DNA of 64,000 bases from Microvelia longipes. Lineage: Eukaryota > Arthropoda > Insecta > Hemiptera > Veliidae. Position numbers and translations under genes: made by a program. The DNA lies in assembly GCA_018340805.1 (NCBI GenBank), contig JACMZG010001911.1, forward strand, positions 35,489,248 through 35,553,247. Reading direction: 5' to 3'. Below, one piece after another: positions 22,428-33,482 of the stretch; position 1 is the stretch's first letter, and the number at the start of each line of letters is the position of its first letter. The notes below the pieces were generated by a model, which saw only the letters and a list, made by a program, of their open reading frames with translations, did no database searches and was not told the origin of the DNA.

Positions 22428-22700
22428 AAGATTTAGGTCTTCCGGTGGTGACCGCGTCAATGTAGATGAAGAATCCGACGTTTCGTTTGGTCAGAGACAG
22501 GTATAAATCGGGGCCCGCTTAGTCTCCATCTTCAGTTCAGTTTTGTAGAGCATTGTGTTTCTATCCATGATGTCCTACATCCCTGAAGATGCCTCCCACA
22601 GTGGAAGCGAAACGTCGGATTCTTCATCTACATTGACGCGGTCACCACCGGAAGACCTAAATCTTCATGACAATAACCGCGGAAGCCTACGCAGTTTATT
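22428..22700 (+). mobile_element. Penelope-like element terminus with 58-bp perfect inverted repeat
   Basis: The left arm 22428-22485 and right arm 22608-22665 are exact reverse complements (58 bp) around a 122-bp centre. The centre carries a hammerhead-like core. A small plus-strand frame runs through the right part (ETSDSSSTLTRSPPEDLN), of the kind found as readthrough at retroelement ends. The arrangement of an inverted terminal copy plus a hammerhead motif is most like the end of a Penelope-like retroelement. No reverse transcriptase was found nearby. Confidence 0.55.
22579..22620 (+). ncRNA. hammerhead-ribozyme-like motif
   Basis: ATCC, then CTGAAGA (exact CUGANGA core), then a 19-base stem II segment with outer GC/GC pairing, then GAA, palindromic ACGT, C, and GGAT, which pairs with the starting ATCC. 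All core bases are consensus. Stem III is the self-complementary ACGT typical of hammerheads thought to act as dimers in Penelope-like elements. Predicted cleavage is after C22616. Stem II is weak, so activity is uncertain. Confidence 0.6.
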
Positions 22701-23950
22701 AATATTCCACAAGTTAAGAATGTCTAAAATACTTATTTTGTTTGTTATAACACGCTGACCATTTACGTCTAAAACAGCGGCATGGCGTATCCAAATACTA
22801 ACTTACGTTAAACATTAGGTTAGAGTGCAAGAAGTGTGTCTAGAAGTATGATCCTAATTTTGATCTGATCAATCTAATTATATAAACATTTTTTCAGCAT
22901 ATCTAATATCTTTAAAGCGGTAAAAAATGTGAAGTGTCATATTTCAGTGGGCACACGTTTTCTTACGGCCAGTAGTGTTTATATAACTTATTATTTTTCA
23001 AAGTTTTGGGTCATAAAAAAGTTTACATAAATTACAGTTTTTTCGAAAAAAATGTATAAAATCTATATTAAAGCAATGCTATAGGTTCTGAAATAATACA
23101 ATGCTTCGACAGTTACTGGGAAATAAACAGAACGCTGTATTCTACAATGTAACTGGTTACACAGTGTACATTACTTTCAGTATCAAACTGTCACAAGTAG
23201 AGTTGATTTAATGCTATATTATTTGTCTGTTGAAACCTTGGGCATTTATTTTTTAAATTAACCTTTTTGCATGAAAATAAGATCATAAATATTGTTACAA
23301 AATTCGGAAGATGAGGAAAGTATTTTTATACGCCAACTGCTATAAGAGCTTTTCTATAACAGTTAACGAATAAACTAATGGTGTTTTTTTTGATTTGGTA
23401 GAAAATATTTCTGGTTATATAGCAAGTTCAATTTATATTTGTCCTTTTAAAGAAAAAAAGCTAAAAAATAAAAGTATTTCAATACTTCAACGAAGCACGT
23501 GTTTTCGAACTATACAAATATTAAATTCTTAATATGATGCTCTACTAACTTTTATGGCAATTTTGTTAATAAACCAGATGTACAGGTTTTATTGCGTCAC
23601 ATAAACTTTAGATGAGTGGGTTAAAACTTCTTATGTGAGCCATCGTGACATTTATCTCTCTTAAATATATATAAACCTACTTTATAAGTCAATTATATAA
23701 GTATTGATCTAATTTAAGTCATAATGCTATATTTAACATAAGTAGAAATTAAAACATGGCCTTTCAGGCACTGGTCGCTTCATGGCCACTGCTTTAGAAG
23801 AAGTACTGGTGCATTGGTCATTGTTTTGTATTGTATTGGGTTTCATTATTGTGTCTATATTTACAAAATATTTTGCCATGTGTATAGCAAATTTTCATAT
23901 TATGGCACACTTCGCGGCTACCTTCCAATCCAAATAACCACATAAGCGTC
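22701..23950. other. no feature recognised
   Basis: AT-rich, no supported gene, RNA or recurrent repeat block. Confidence 0.4.
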
Positions 23951-23981
<31 letters not shown>

Positions 23982-23990
23982 ATATAATAT

Positions 23991-24046
<56 letters not shown>

Positions 24047-24058
24047 ATAGTATATATG
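23951..24058. repeat. TA microsatellite
   Basis: Interrupted (TA)n tract of about 108 bp. Confidence 0.9.
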
Positions 24059-26105
24059 CGAAGTAGAGGTACGAAATTGTATAACTTCGCAGATTACGTG
24101 GCCATTGGACTAATCATGTCGTTAACACCTTCCATCCCATAAATTCGATTTATTTTTAGGTTTTAAGAATTCGTTTTTTGATAATCTAATCGATAGTTTA
24201 AGATGACGGGTTTACACCAAACGACGGACTCTATAAGCATTATTTCTTGACTTCTTTATTTGATACTTGAAGTTTTTTTTATATTAATTTAATTTTGTCT
24301 TTATTCAACAAAAAAAGCATTTTTGATGCAGCTTAAGTATTTTGAAAATTTCCAACTAAACGAAAAGCAAGAACCAAGATTTCAGAAGTTTGGAAAACTT
24401 TTGAAGTAAAGTTATATTAAATAAATAGCAAACTTTGAAATCTACTAACTTGAAATTACAAAAAAGCAACAAATGCATACTATTTCATAAATTATTATAA
24501 GATTTTAAAATGATTTTCTGGCACGGAAGAAGGAATCACGTGCGTTTCGTTATAGGTGCAGCTGTCATTCTAATAAAATCTCCTTAAACCTCACGTGGCC
24601 TCAATAGCTCCTTGTAATTTAGTTGTAACTAATATTTGTTGTAATATTTTATTAAAGGAGTTGAGTTTTATCTTACCTATGTTGATGATAATTTTCAAAT
24701 AAGTCTGATTTCTGAGGTTGTGGTACCATAACAAATATGTAATTCTCACTTAAATGAATAAATATTTGTAAAAATATATACAATACACATATTTTTTTTA
24801 AGTTTTAAAATAATAAAACGTAAGAAAAAGAAGGAGAGGAAGGTAAGATTATGTATCTTAACCTTGACTCTATCACTGAACTTAATCCTTCTAAAATAAG
24901 ACCAATAATACTTCTTTCTAATTATTTATCAGGGAAAATCATAAAATGAACTAAATAAATGAAAAGACAAAGTGTTATAGTTTTCTGATAAATCTTTTTC
25001 ACATTTTTCACAATCTTTTATACATTAGGGAAGTATGAAGGGTATATAGTAAAAAGAAATTTTTGTAGTATTTGATAAATAAAACTTAAGACCTTGGACC
25101 GAATGTCAGGGACTTGGGAATATTTTTCAATAACTGGATCTATATGGGAAATAAGAAGGTATACACCCATAAAAATCGTGTAGTAAACATATTTAGGCAT
25201 TAGTTGCTTTAATCTATCTTATATTATATAGAATACCTTGAGGTTCTTTTTAACGTAACTCTAAATCACTAATCATAAACCATGGGGGGGGATGACTTGG
25301 GTATTTTAAAAAGCATCTTATTCGCGGTGACGAGATAAAGTGTTTGAATTGTTATAAAGCGACAACAAATCTAAAAAGTTATTGAAAATAATGCTTTTAT
25401 GACTTGTATGTAAACAATAACAGAGCTGTTTTATTACAAAATTGTAACAGCCTGAGTTCCACTAGTTAAATGAAGACCGTGCTAACATTTGCTAATTATC
25501 AATGACAGGAAGGATGTAACAAGTTGACAATATGTCACTCCATTGAGACTGAGAAAATTATAACAAATAATGAATGATTATGTGCATAATGCGTGTAATA
25601 TTGAGTGTGTACACTTTCCAATGTGTATTACTTGTATAGATCAAAATAATTGACAAATCATTAATAATAATAATTAATGATGACAATTAATATCAAATAA
25701 CCATTAATAAACATCAAATGCCTCTACATTAATTTGCAATTTTTAAGAGTGACGAGGTTTAGTTTGGTTATATATACATACATTCACTCACATAGTGAAT
25801 AGATAGATACATAGATAACATAGATATATAGATAGATACATATAATACATTGATTTTTTTTAAATGTGCACTATATTTTTTACGTATTTATATGTACTAG
25901 CTATACTCTTAGTAAATTTAACAACCATTTCAAGTAAGAACACATAAACTAGTAAAGTTTAAATATGTTTATATATATTATTATATTTTTTATGGTATAT
26001 ATTGAATTTCACGTATTGTAAATAATTTAATGTAATATGTTAACCTCCTTTCTATAAACTATTTCTTAATTCTTGTGTTGTATGAATTTGTTTTTCTCTG
26101 TTACA
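24059..26105. other. no gene recognised
   Basis: AT-rich sequence with a GATA/TACA-type low-complexity patch near 25790-25855. The short minus-strand frame at 25018-25200 has no recognisable motif. Confidence 0.4.
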
Positions 26106-26383
26106 GTTAGGAGTCAGGTGACAGTAAGGACTTATTCTAACCTGTTGCTCGTGTTGTGATGTGTGATCAGTAGTCTATACGGATTTTAATAAGATCGTGG
26201 GTGTGGTGTTTTATATTTTCTCTTTGTGTGAATTGAAAACTTATATACTCGGACTGTAGAGTGAGAGTTCGATATCTTACACGTATAGAATTAACGTTTT
26301 GAGAATCATGTCTTTCAATTCATCTAATAGTGATCCTCATTGAAGACTGTTTTTATCTACGAAGTAGTATTATTGGAACGTCA
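26106..26383 (+). other. possible noncoding leader exon
   Basis: A good acceptor (TCTCTGTTACAG) precedes 26106 and a good donor (CAAG|GTAACT) follows 26383. The stretch between is less AT-rich than its surroundings. It has no long frame; the only short ATG frame ends after 11 codons. It could be an untranslated 5' exon of a plus-strand gene, or chance. Confidence 0.2.
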
Positions 26384-26540
26384 AGGTAACTAATATAATA
26401 CTAGTATATTAAGTATAAGTTTTAGCGAATTTCCTTTGGAAATTCGGCTAATGGGATAGGCGTCCATGGCGGAATTCGAACCTCGGACCACGAACACAAA
26501 TCCGTTTCAGAGGTCCCTAATGACGAAAAATACGTTTCGC

Positions 26541-26548
<8 letters not shown>

Positions 26549-26627
<79 letters not shown>

Positions 26628-26666
26628 TATATATATATATTATTATATATATATATATATATATAT

Positions 26667-26748
<82 letters not shown>

Positions 26749-26758
26749 TATATATATC
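26549..26758. repeat. long TA microsatellite
   Basis: About 210 bp of (TA)n with rare AAT/ATT interruptions, the longest in the window. It produces a spurious Tyr-Ile frame. Confidence 0.95.
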
Positions 26759-26960
26759 TAGACACTTTCTTGTAAACACTCTATCTTTCGAACGGATTAA
26801 TATTTTTTTAACCAACTTGGTACAAAATCAACCTTTGGGAGGACACGAACCCTATTGAAAACCAGGTTTTTGTGACGTCATTAACCTCATTGCTGAGTCA
26901 GCGAAATTTTCAAAAAATCGGCAAAATTCAGGGTTAATATTTTTTGCCGCGAAAAAGGTC

Positions 26961-27320
26961 AATATTTATGTATTTTGAGGCGCTGAATCGAATGAAACCG
27001 GTCCGAAGTCGATACGACCACTCTAAGTGACCAAAAAGTCCAAAAAACCATTGTAAATTACCAAAAACCAAAATTTAGGTCGATAAAAAATAAATTTCGA
27101 GTAGGGTGTCGTTTTTCGATGTATTTTTGGGCGCTGAATCGAATGAACCGGTCCGAAGTCGATACGACCATTCTAAGTGACCAAAAAGTCCAAAAACCAT
27201 TGTAAATTACCAAAACCAAAATTTAGGCCGATAAAAAATAAATTTCAAGTAGGGTGTCGTTTTCTATGTTTTTTGGGCCTCTGAGTTGAATGGCAATAGT
27301 CCGGAGTCAATACGAGCACT
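26961..27320. repeat. tandem repeat, about 150-bp unit, about 2.3 copies
   Basis: The block GGTCCGAAGTCGATACGACC occurs in the first two units, and the third starts with a diverged form. Units begin near 26969, 27120 and 27265. Units 1 and 2 are nearly identical, so the duplication is fairly recent. Confidence 0.85.
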
Positions 27321-27352
27321 CAAACTCAGGGTACCTGGGTTCAAATCCTGGT
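27288..27352 (+). repeat. tRNA-derived SINE-like head
   Basis: ATGGCAATAGTCCGG resembles an RNA polymerase III A box and GGGTTCAAATCC a B box, at tRNA-like spacing, with a partly pairable T stem. The acceptor ends do not pair, so it is not a functional tRNA. It is followed by AT-rich sequence and the long inverted repeat. Confidence 0.4.
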
Positions 27353-27401
27353 AGGGACGATCAATTTTTATCGTTTTTTTTACTTAATATAAGTTTACAA
27401 C

Positions 27402-28068
27402 TAGAAAATAATTCTGGGCGCGGTGGTCCGCATGTCGGCGAATTTCCTTTGGATGCGTGTTTCCGTGCTTTTTACAATATAAGTTTACAACTACTAAATA
27501 AATAATTCCGTCGCAGTGGTCCGCTGTCGGCGAATTCAATGTAGAATTCGTGTTTCCGTGCTTAACAACCCATTTCTTGCTTAAGGTTCCGGTTCATGCT
27601 TTAGAACCTAAGCAGTTACTCGATTGTCAAGCACTGCCGTAATCATTTTGTCTTATTTTCAAAGGAAGCGCCATAATTATCCAGTTGGTTGTTTCAAACT
27701 ATGCTCTAAAATTAAGAAGTACGCACTATTATTTGCACTAGTTTAAAGCTTAGTTACTTATATTTAAGCTTAGTCAGTTTATCTTTAAAGGTTTTAGCGC
27801 ATTTCCTTTGAAAAATACAGACAAAATGAGTTACGAGCAGTGCTTGACAATCGAGTAACTGCTTAGGTTCTAAAGCATGAACCGGAACTTAAGCAAGAAA
27901 TGGGTTGTTAAGCACGGAAACACGAATTCTACATGAAATTCGCGACAGCGGACCACTGCGACGGAATTATTTATTTAGTAGTGTAAACTTATATATTGTA
28001 AAAAGCACGGAAACACGCATCGCAAGGATTGCCCGACATGCGGACCACCGCGCCAGAATTATTTTCTT
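27402..28068. mobile_element. long foldback element with about 270-bp inverted arms
   Basis: The left arm (about 27402-27672) and right arm (about 27796-28068) are highly similar reverse complements with a roughly 123-bp centre. Each arm holds two diverged tandem units containing GTGTTTCCGTGCTT and GCAGTGGTCCGC. No coding frame runs through it. This is a foldback or MITE-type element. A transcript would form a very long hairpin. Confidence 0.8.
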
Positions 28069-28296
28069 TATCGTAAATGTTCACTTTTAATATAAAGATA
28101 TATTTAAAATATTAAAAATATTTAATTCATCATCAAATGTTAAGTACATTATAAGATTGATTAATAAACTTTTAGACTTAATTGAGTTTCATCCCATTTG
28201 TTTATAAGAAAAATATGATGTACAAAGAATTGAATAGTATAATAATATAAATTTTACATAATGTAATCTTAATATCTCCGCGTACACCAGAATTCG

Positions 28297-29568
28297 TAAA
28301 TAATAGTTATTTATGCACCAAGGGAGTAAAGAATGTCATTATTCCCCTGAGCATTATGTTGGTTTTCCTAAGGCGAAGCCGAGGGATAGGGATTTAGTTG
28401 TTTAATCCTGAGGCGAAGCCGAGGGAGTTATAGCTATTTACTCCCGAGGCGAAGCCGAGGGAGGAAATGTATTGCGAGGGAATAATGCATTTTACTCCCA
28501 AGGTGCATACAATTTTATCTCCAGACGTCGACATTGAAAATAAAGTAAGAATGTCTTTTTTCAAGATTTTTTAACTGAAAATTATCTTACCTTTATTATA
28601 AGAAACTCGTCGTTTGGTGAATTATGCAAAAGTCTTCAACTTGGTTCTTAGTAAAAACATTCGCTTTCTTTGCAACATAACCTTCGTTTTTTTCTTTTTA
28701 ATAATGCTATTAGTGATGCATAGCTTTGATAATAAATTGTTTCTCTCACAAGCAAGATGATTTGATCATTGACTGCAGTGACCGCAGATTTTGACGCTTG
28801 TTCTGTTTTTCATTCTTATTAAAATAAACAAAGCAATGCATTTTCACTTACTTGTTGTAAATTATGATCATGACACCAACTTTTAAAATTATTACATGCT
28901 TTGTCATATAACTTCGTTGGTAACAAGTTTTCTTTTACCAAGTTCGATGCAATAGCAATGTCAGGAGGTGTTTGTAAAAAGTTCGTCAATATCGCACACA
29001 AATATTATCGACATTATTGAAATATAAGAGCAGTTTAAGTAAATTTAATCTAATTATTTAAAGTTTAACAGGTTAAACAGTTAAAGCTAAGGTTTTAAAA
29101 CTAAAAAACTTTGATTTATGATATTTTTCGAAAAAAAAACAATGAGTATGCAAATCTTAAAATTATTTAAAAAAATCAGGATAGCCAACTTAAATTTTTT
29201 TTTACTTTAAATAAAGAACTAGTTTTTATTTTTTAAATTATTTATTCTATATTAATTATTAGCATTAACTAGTCACTTAAAATGATTGTTAATGCTATAT
29301 TTTTTTTTATACATCTTATTCGTTTATATCTTCTTATTATAGGTATCTTAGTTTTCTAAAATAAATTATACATTCAGTTTGTCGATTATAAGTTAATTGG
29401 CACTGTACTTTTTAATGTACAAACTTTTTTACCCACAGTTGTAACTTTACTCCCCAAGGGAGTAAAAAGTACTTTTTACTCCCTTGGGAGTGAAAAGTGA
29501 TTCTTTACTCTCTTAAATCTAGTCATTAAATTTCGTATTATATACCGTCTGGAGATAAAATATTTTCC
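28297..29568. mobile_element. R2 element enclosing a Crypton-like recombinase remnant
   Basis: The left part has ATAGTTATTTATGCACC followed by three GAGGCGAAGCCGAGG units (28370-28460). The right part has the inverted blocks ACTCCCCAAGGGAGTAAAAAG and ends with CCGTCTGGAGAT (about 29546-29557). A similar left and right pair occurs at 55028-55680, which defines the family. The internal minus-strand remnant of a tyrosine recombinase suggests R2 is a Crypton or a Crypton-mobilised element. The ends were judged by comparing the two copies. Confidence 0.55.
28760..29001 (-). pseudogene. Crypton-like tyrosine recombinase N-terminal fragment, frameshifted
   Basis: The minus-strand frame carries PPDIAIASNLVKENLLPTKL, then YDKACNNFKSWCHDHN and VSENALL. 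This resembles the N-terminal core-binding part of Crypton-type tyrosine recombinases (a Tyr-x-x-Phe-x-x-Trp helix followed by a Leu-Leu-x-Tyr-Phe helix). The frame stops at about 28819. A one-base shift continues as YFNKNEKQ and LRSLQSMIKSS, the expected next helix, before another stop. The catalytic C-terminal domain was not found. Family assignment rests on motif memory only. Confidence 0.45.
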
Positions 29569-30180
29569 TTAGCTTAAATAGGATATAAAAATACACACCA
29601 ACAGTTAAACCCGCAAAGGTAAAAAATAAATAATATTAACCTTTACACAGAGGACCTGCGTTTCTGATCAAATTAATTGAGGCTTTCTGTGGTTTCCATC
29701 GATTTTAAAATACCCAAACTAAAAAACAAATTTTTTCTTAAACCAAACAAAGCACCTCATAGCCCGAACCTAATTAATATAATATCCTCCGGCTCACATA
29801 AAATAAATTTGTATACTGTTGCTAATAAAAAAGAAAACAATGGCACCCTTTACTAAAGTCACCAGCTGATAGGTAATAGGTAATAGGTCACCAGCATAGG
29901 TGTAAGGTTGGGGTCTGTTAGACCCGCAACCTAATTAATTAATTTGAGCCACTAACCCCAACCACTATTAATTTAAGCCACTAACCCCAACCACTATTAA
30001 TTTTTAGCCACTAACCCGAACCACTATTAATTTGAGAATAACTAATCAAATTTATAAGTAAAGGTCACTATACTACTTATACCCTCGTACCATATTCTTG
30101 CTTAAATGCCCTGACAGTTTCATTGATCTCATGTTATCAGATTTGCCACAATTTACACAGTAGTTTAAGTTTCCAGCAGA

Positions 30181-30935
30181 TCCCACCTTACCCTCAGCGT
30201 CGAAAAAATGTTATTTTTAAAAATTAATTGAGTGTATTTAAATTTTTAAAGTAAATGCATCCATTTCATTTTCAGCGGTCACCCATAGTGCACTAACCAC
30301 GCTCAATGCTGCTTAACTTTTTTGTTCCGACAAAAATCATGGATATGCTTGTCGTATTGAGACTAAACTTAGTATACTTATTTATTAAGTAAAGGTATAC
30401 ACTTGTATCAAATTTAAACTCAATTGAATCATTTTCTGATTTATTACAATTTTTTTAAATACGTACACGTAAATAGTCAAGTAATAAAAATTGAACTAAT
30501 GCTAATAATAAAATGAAACTTGGCACATATGTTAATCTCATACATGGCCAAAAGCGTGCCAAATCTCAATCCGATCGCATCATTTTTCCATGTTATAATT
30601 TTTCGAAATTTCTGCTGTCATTTTTGCGGGTTAATGACGTCATAAAACATATTTTACGAATAGCAGAACTACAACGGTAGATTGATTTTTCTACTATGTT
30701 TCAACTCTGTAGCATAAATACACTTGGAGCTACGATGATAACAGACACACACACACACATACAGATAAACAATTTTTTGAAAACCACTCAGTAGGTCTTA
30801 AAACGCCTGAAACGAATAATTCCAGTGACATCTCGGTTTCGGCTTGTTTTTTGCAAACACAATAATTTTCTAATATATCTACGGTATAAATGAGGAAAAG
30901 TAAAAATGTATTTGGAGTATGTCCCACCTTACCCT
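30181..30935 (+). repeat. R1 repeat copy with flanking 14-bp direct repeats
   Basis: R1 homology runs from about 30251 to 30907, with TGACGTCA at 30635-30642 and the 3' end ACGGTATAAATGAGGAAAAG. TCCCACCTTACCCT occurs on both sides (30181-30194 and 30922-30935). It could be a target duplication, or chance duplication of local sequence. Confidence 0.7.
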
Positions 30936-31364
30936 TAATTGTCTTAAAATAACGCCTTAAAATTAAACATCAGTCAATCAAACAAGAATTTTTTTAAAAG
31001 TAGGTTCGTATTTTAAAAATATGTGAAATGTATGTATTCTACTGGTTAGAACATAAGTTTAAATTTTAACTGTAAAGAACAATAATGCAGTGTTTGACAA
31101 ATAAATAAAAAGTATTCATACGAATCTAGAATATTCACGTTTACTTTCTCAATCATTTTGTATAACAGCTATCATTGCTTTTACGTGTGTGACAGTAATT
31201 AATTCAGGAAGATATTTTATATACATTGATACGCTTGCTTTAACTACAAAATGCATTCCATTCTGCTCTGCTGTATAAGGTAGTCACTTATAGTTTAGAG
31301 CTTTTTAATTATGTACTGTAAAAGTTTAATGTGAAAAAGTTTATAGTTAAAGTTATACTTTAAC

Positions 31365-31565
31365 TAAACTAATGGAAAGTTTCATCTCAATATCAGCATT
31401 AGCTCAATTTTTATTAATTGATATGTATTTTTTAATTGTTAAAAATCGAAAAATAATCTACATGAGTTGAGATTTAAATTGGTATAATAGGTTTAATTTT
31501 ACTACGCCTAATAAATCGATGGTTTTTGTTGCATCATTAATGTTAAGCTGCATCGAGTAAGTATA
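31365..31565 (-). repeat. R1 fragment
   Basis: Inverse-orientation fragment with the AAACTTTCATCTCA-type block (GAAAGTTTCATCTCAATATC) and GGTTTTTGTTGCATCATTAA, matching the central R1 region. Confidence 0.55.
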
Positions 31566-31678
31566 ATACTTTGATTTGATTCAAAGTAAAGCATTTGTTT
31601 AAGGTACTTACTCACTTAATAAATACTAAGGTAAATTTAGTGAATTTTTATCAGAAAATGACGACACTCATTGAGGTT

Positions 31679-31704
31679 TATATATATATTATACTATAAT
31701 ATTA

Positions 31705-31768
<64 letters not shown>

Positions 31769-31790
31769 GAGAAGAGAGAGAGAGAGAGAG
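31679..31790. repeat. TA plus GA microsatellite
   Basis: (TA)n to about 31768, then (GA)n to 31790. Confidence 0.9.
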
Positions 31791-33380
31791 CAATAATGAG
31801 AGAATAAATGAATTTCATGAGTCCGAAATAATGAAGCTTGTTCGTAGAATGTTCAACAAATTGGATTTGATAAAGTAATTTTATAGCTGTTAATTCTCAA
31901 ACAAATTTTTGAATGTATTTCATCGGAAGGCTGGAATTAGTAGTTAAAGTTTATTTGTAAACCGCAAGTTCATATTCTTGATTATTTTCATCACGGTAAA
32001 GATTTCTCTAATTTACTAAAGCGGTAGATTAGTCAAGATTATTTTCACACCTGTCTTAGTTAATACCCTTTTATGTTGATTTCTTTTAGGAGTTTAATAC
32101 TTTCTCTCATGATAGATATTTTCGTTACTTAATTATAGAGAGATTTTATGTCTTTGCATTTATTAAGATTTGAGCTTCTACAGCTACGTGGTAAACTTTA
32201 AAGTTCGCAAGGTTATGCGTTTACATATTGGATCTTCGTAAAACCGTATCTTTAAATTTGATTACTATCTCGAAGATGACTTTTAATTAAGAAGTGTTTT
32301 AGTTAGTATACATTTTATTGCACCTTACAAATAACTATTGAGTAAAATATTTTAATACAATTTTCCGCCTATAGCAGTAAAATATTTTATTGCGTAAAAT
32401 CTTATGAGCAAATAGTTTAAGCTATTATTTAATCTGTCGTACTAATGAAACTATATTTTGATAACTGATAATTCGTGATTCAAGGAGATAGTTGTAAGGT
32501 TGGCAATACCAATGCCGGGGAAAAAAAGGATGATCAAATTTGTTTTTATAATTGGATTAGCATGGAAGCCGATCGAAATTATTATTTCTTTTTTTACATA
32601 ATTTTTGTGATGAATGAGTCAGTGCTTATATAAAAACAGTCAATATTTAATTGACAAATACTTTTTTTTTATCCAAATCAAATGATTCGATTATCCAAAT
32701 CCAGACTTGGATTTGATCGTTCTTTAAATTGGTAGTTACTGATATAAATATAAAACACGGTTTTATATTAAACTTTGATTAAAATATTAGTCTAATATTA
32801 AACAAAAACAAAACAAGTCAGTTGATTTAAATAATCGGTACAACTAATTTCAACAATTTATTGCAATAAAAGAGTAATTTTGTGAGTTTGAGCAAACTAA
32901 AATGATTCAAAAGTAAAATTAATTACCAATAATTAATTGATTTTCACCTTCTTATCAGTTTATTAAAAAAACTCGTGAAAACCCATATGAAACCCTAAAA
33001 ATAATTAAAATAAAACACTTAAAGAAATTTTTTTAAAGGTAAATCGTCAAAATTAAGAAACCCATATACATATTTTAACGTTGATCACCCTTTCGTTATC
33101 AATATCTTATCATCGACGGTGGCGCTGCTACGGACTTTGAATCGCGAATAACGAACAAAAATTAAGAGCATGAATGTAATGGCCAAATAAAACTTGAAAT
33201 ATTTGGTAGCATTTCTTAAAAATCTTTATGATGGGCTCTTGAGTAATGAGTCTGTGAAAAATCTAATTTGCAGGCAAAACCCAGAAGCAATTTTATCAGT
33301 ATTTTAAAATCTAAAAGTTAGTAAAAAAATGTGTTAGTTGTATGCCTATATTTATACAAAGGCACATTTTCGATGTGCAA
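31791..33380. other. no feature recognised
   Basis: AT-rich, no supported gene or recurring repeat. Confidence 0.4.
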
Positions 33381-33482
33381 ATGCAAATTGAAAATTGCCA
33401 TCCACCTTCAAAATTATTTCATATATAAATATAGGCATATATGAAATAATTTTGAAAGAGGATGGCAATTTTCGAGTTGCAT
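33381..33482. repeat. palindrome with about 46-bp arms
   Basis: The left arm 33381-33426 and right arm 33437-33482 are near-perfect reverse complements around a 10-base centre. They share the block ATTGCCATCCACCTTCAAAA. A small foldback element with no coding content. Confidence 0.85.

Noticed and set aside
26416..26500. Inverse B-box-like sequence GGTTCGAATTCC on the minus strand
   Set aside because: The stem does not pair as a tRNA T arm; probably part of the repeat that also appears at 27440.
26466..26858. 130-codon plus-strand frame
   Set aside because: Mostly Tyr-Ile repeats from the TA microsatellite; no real protein.
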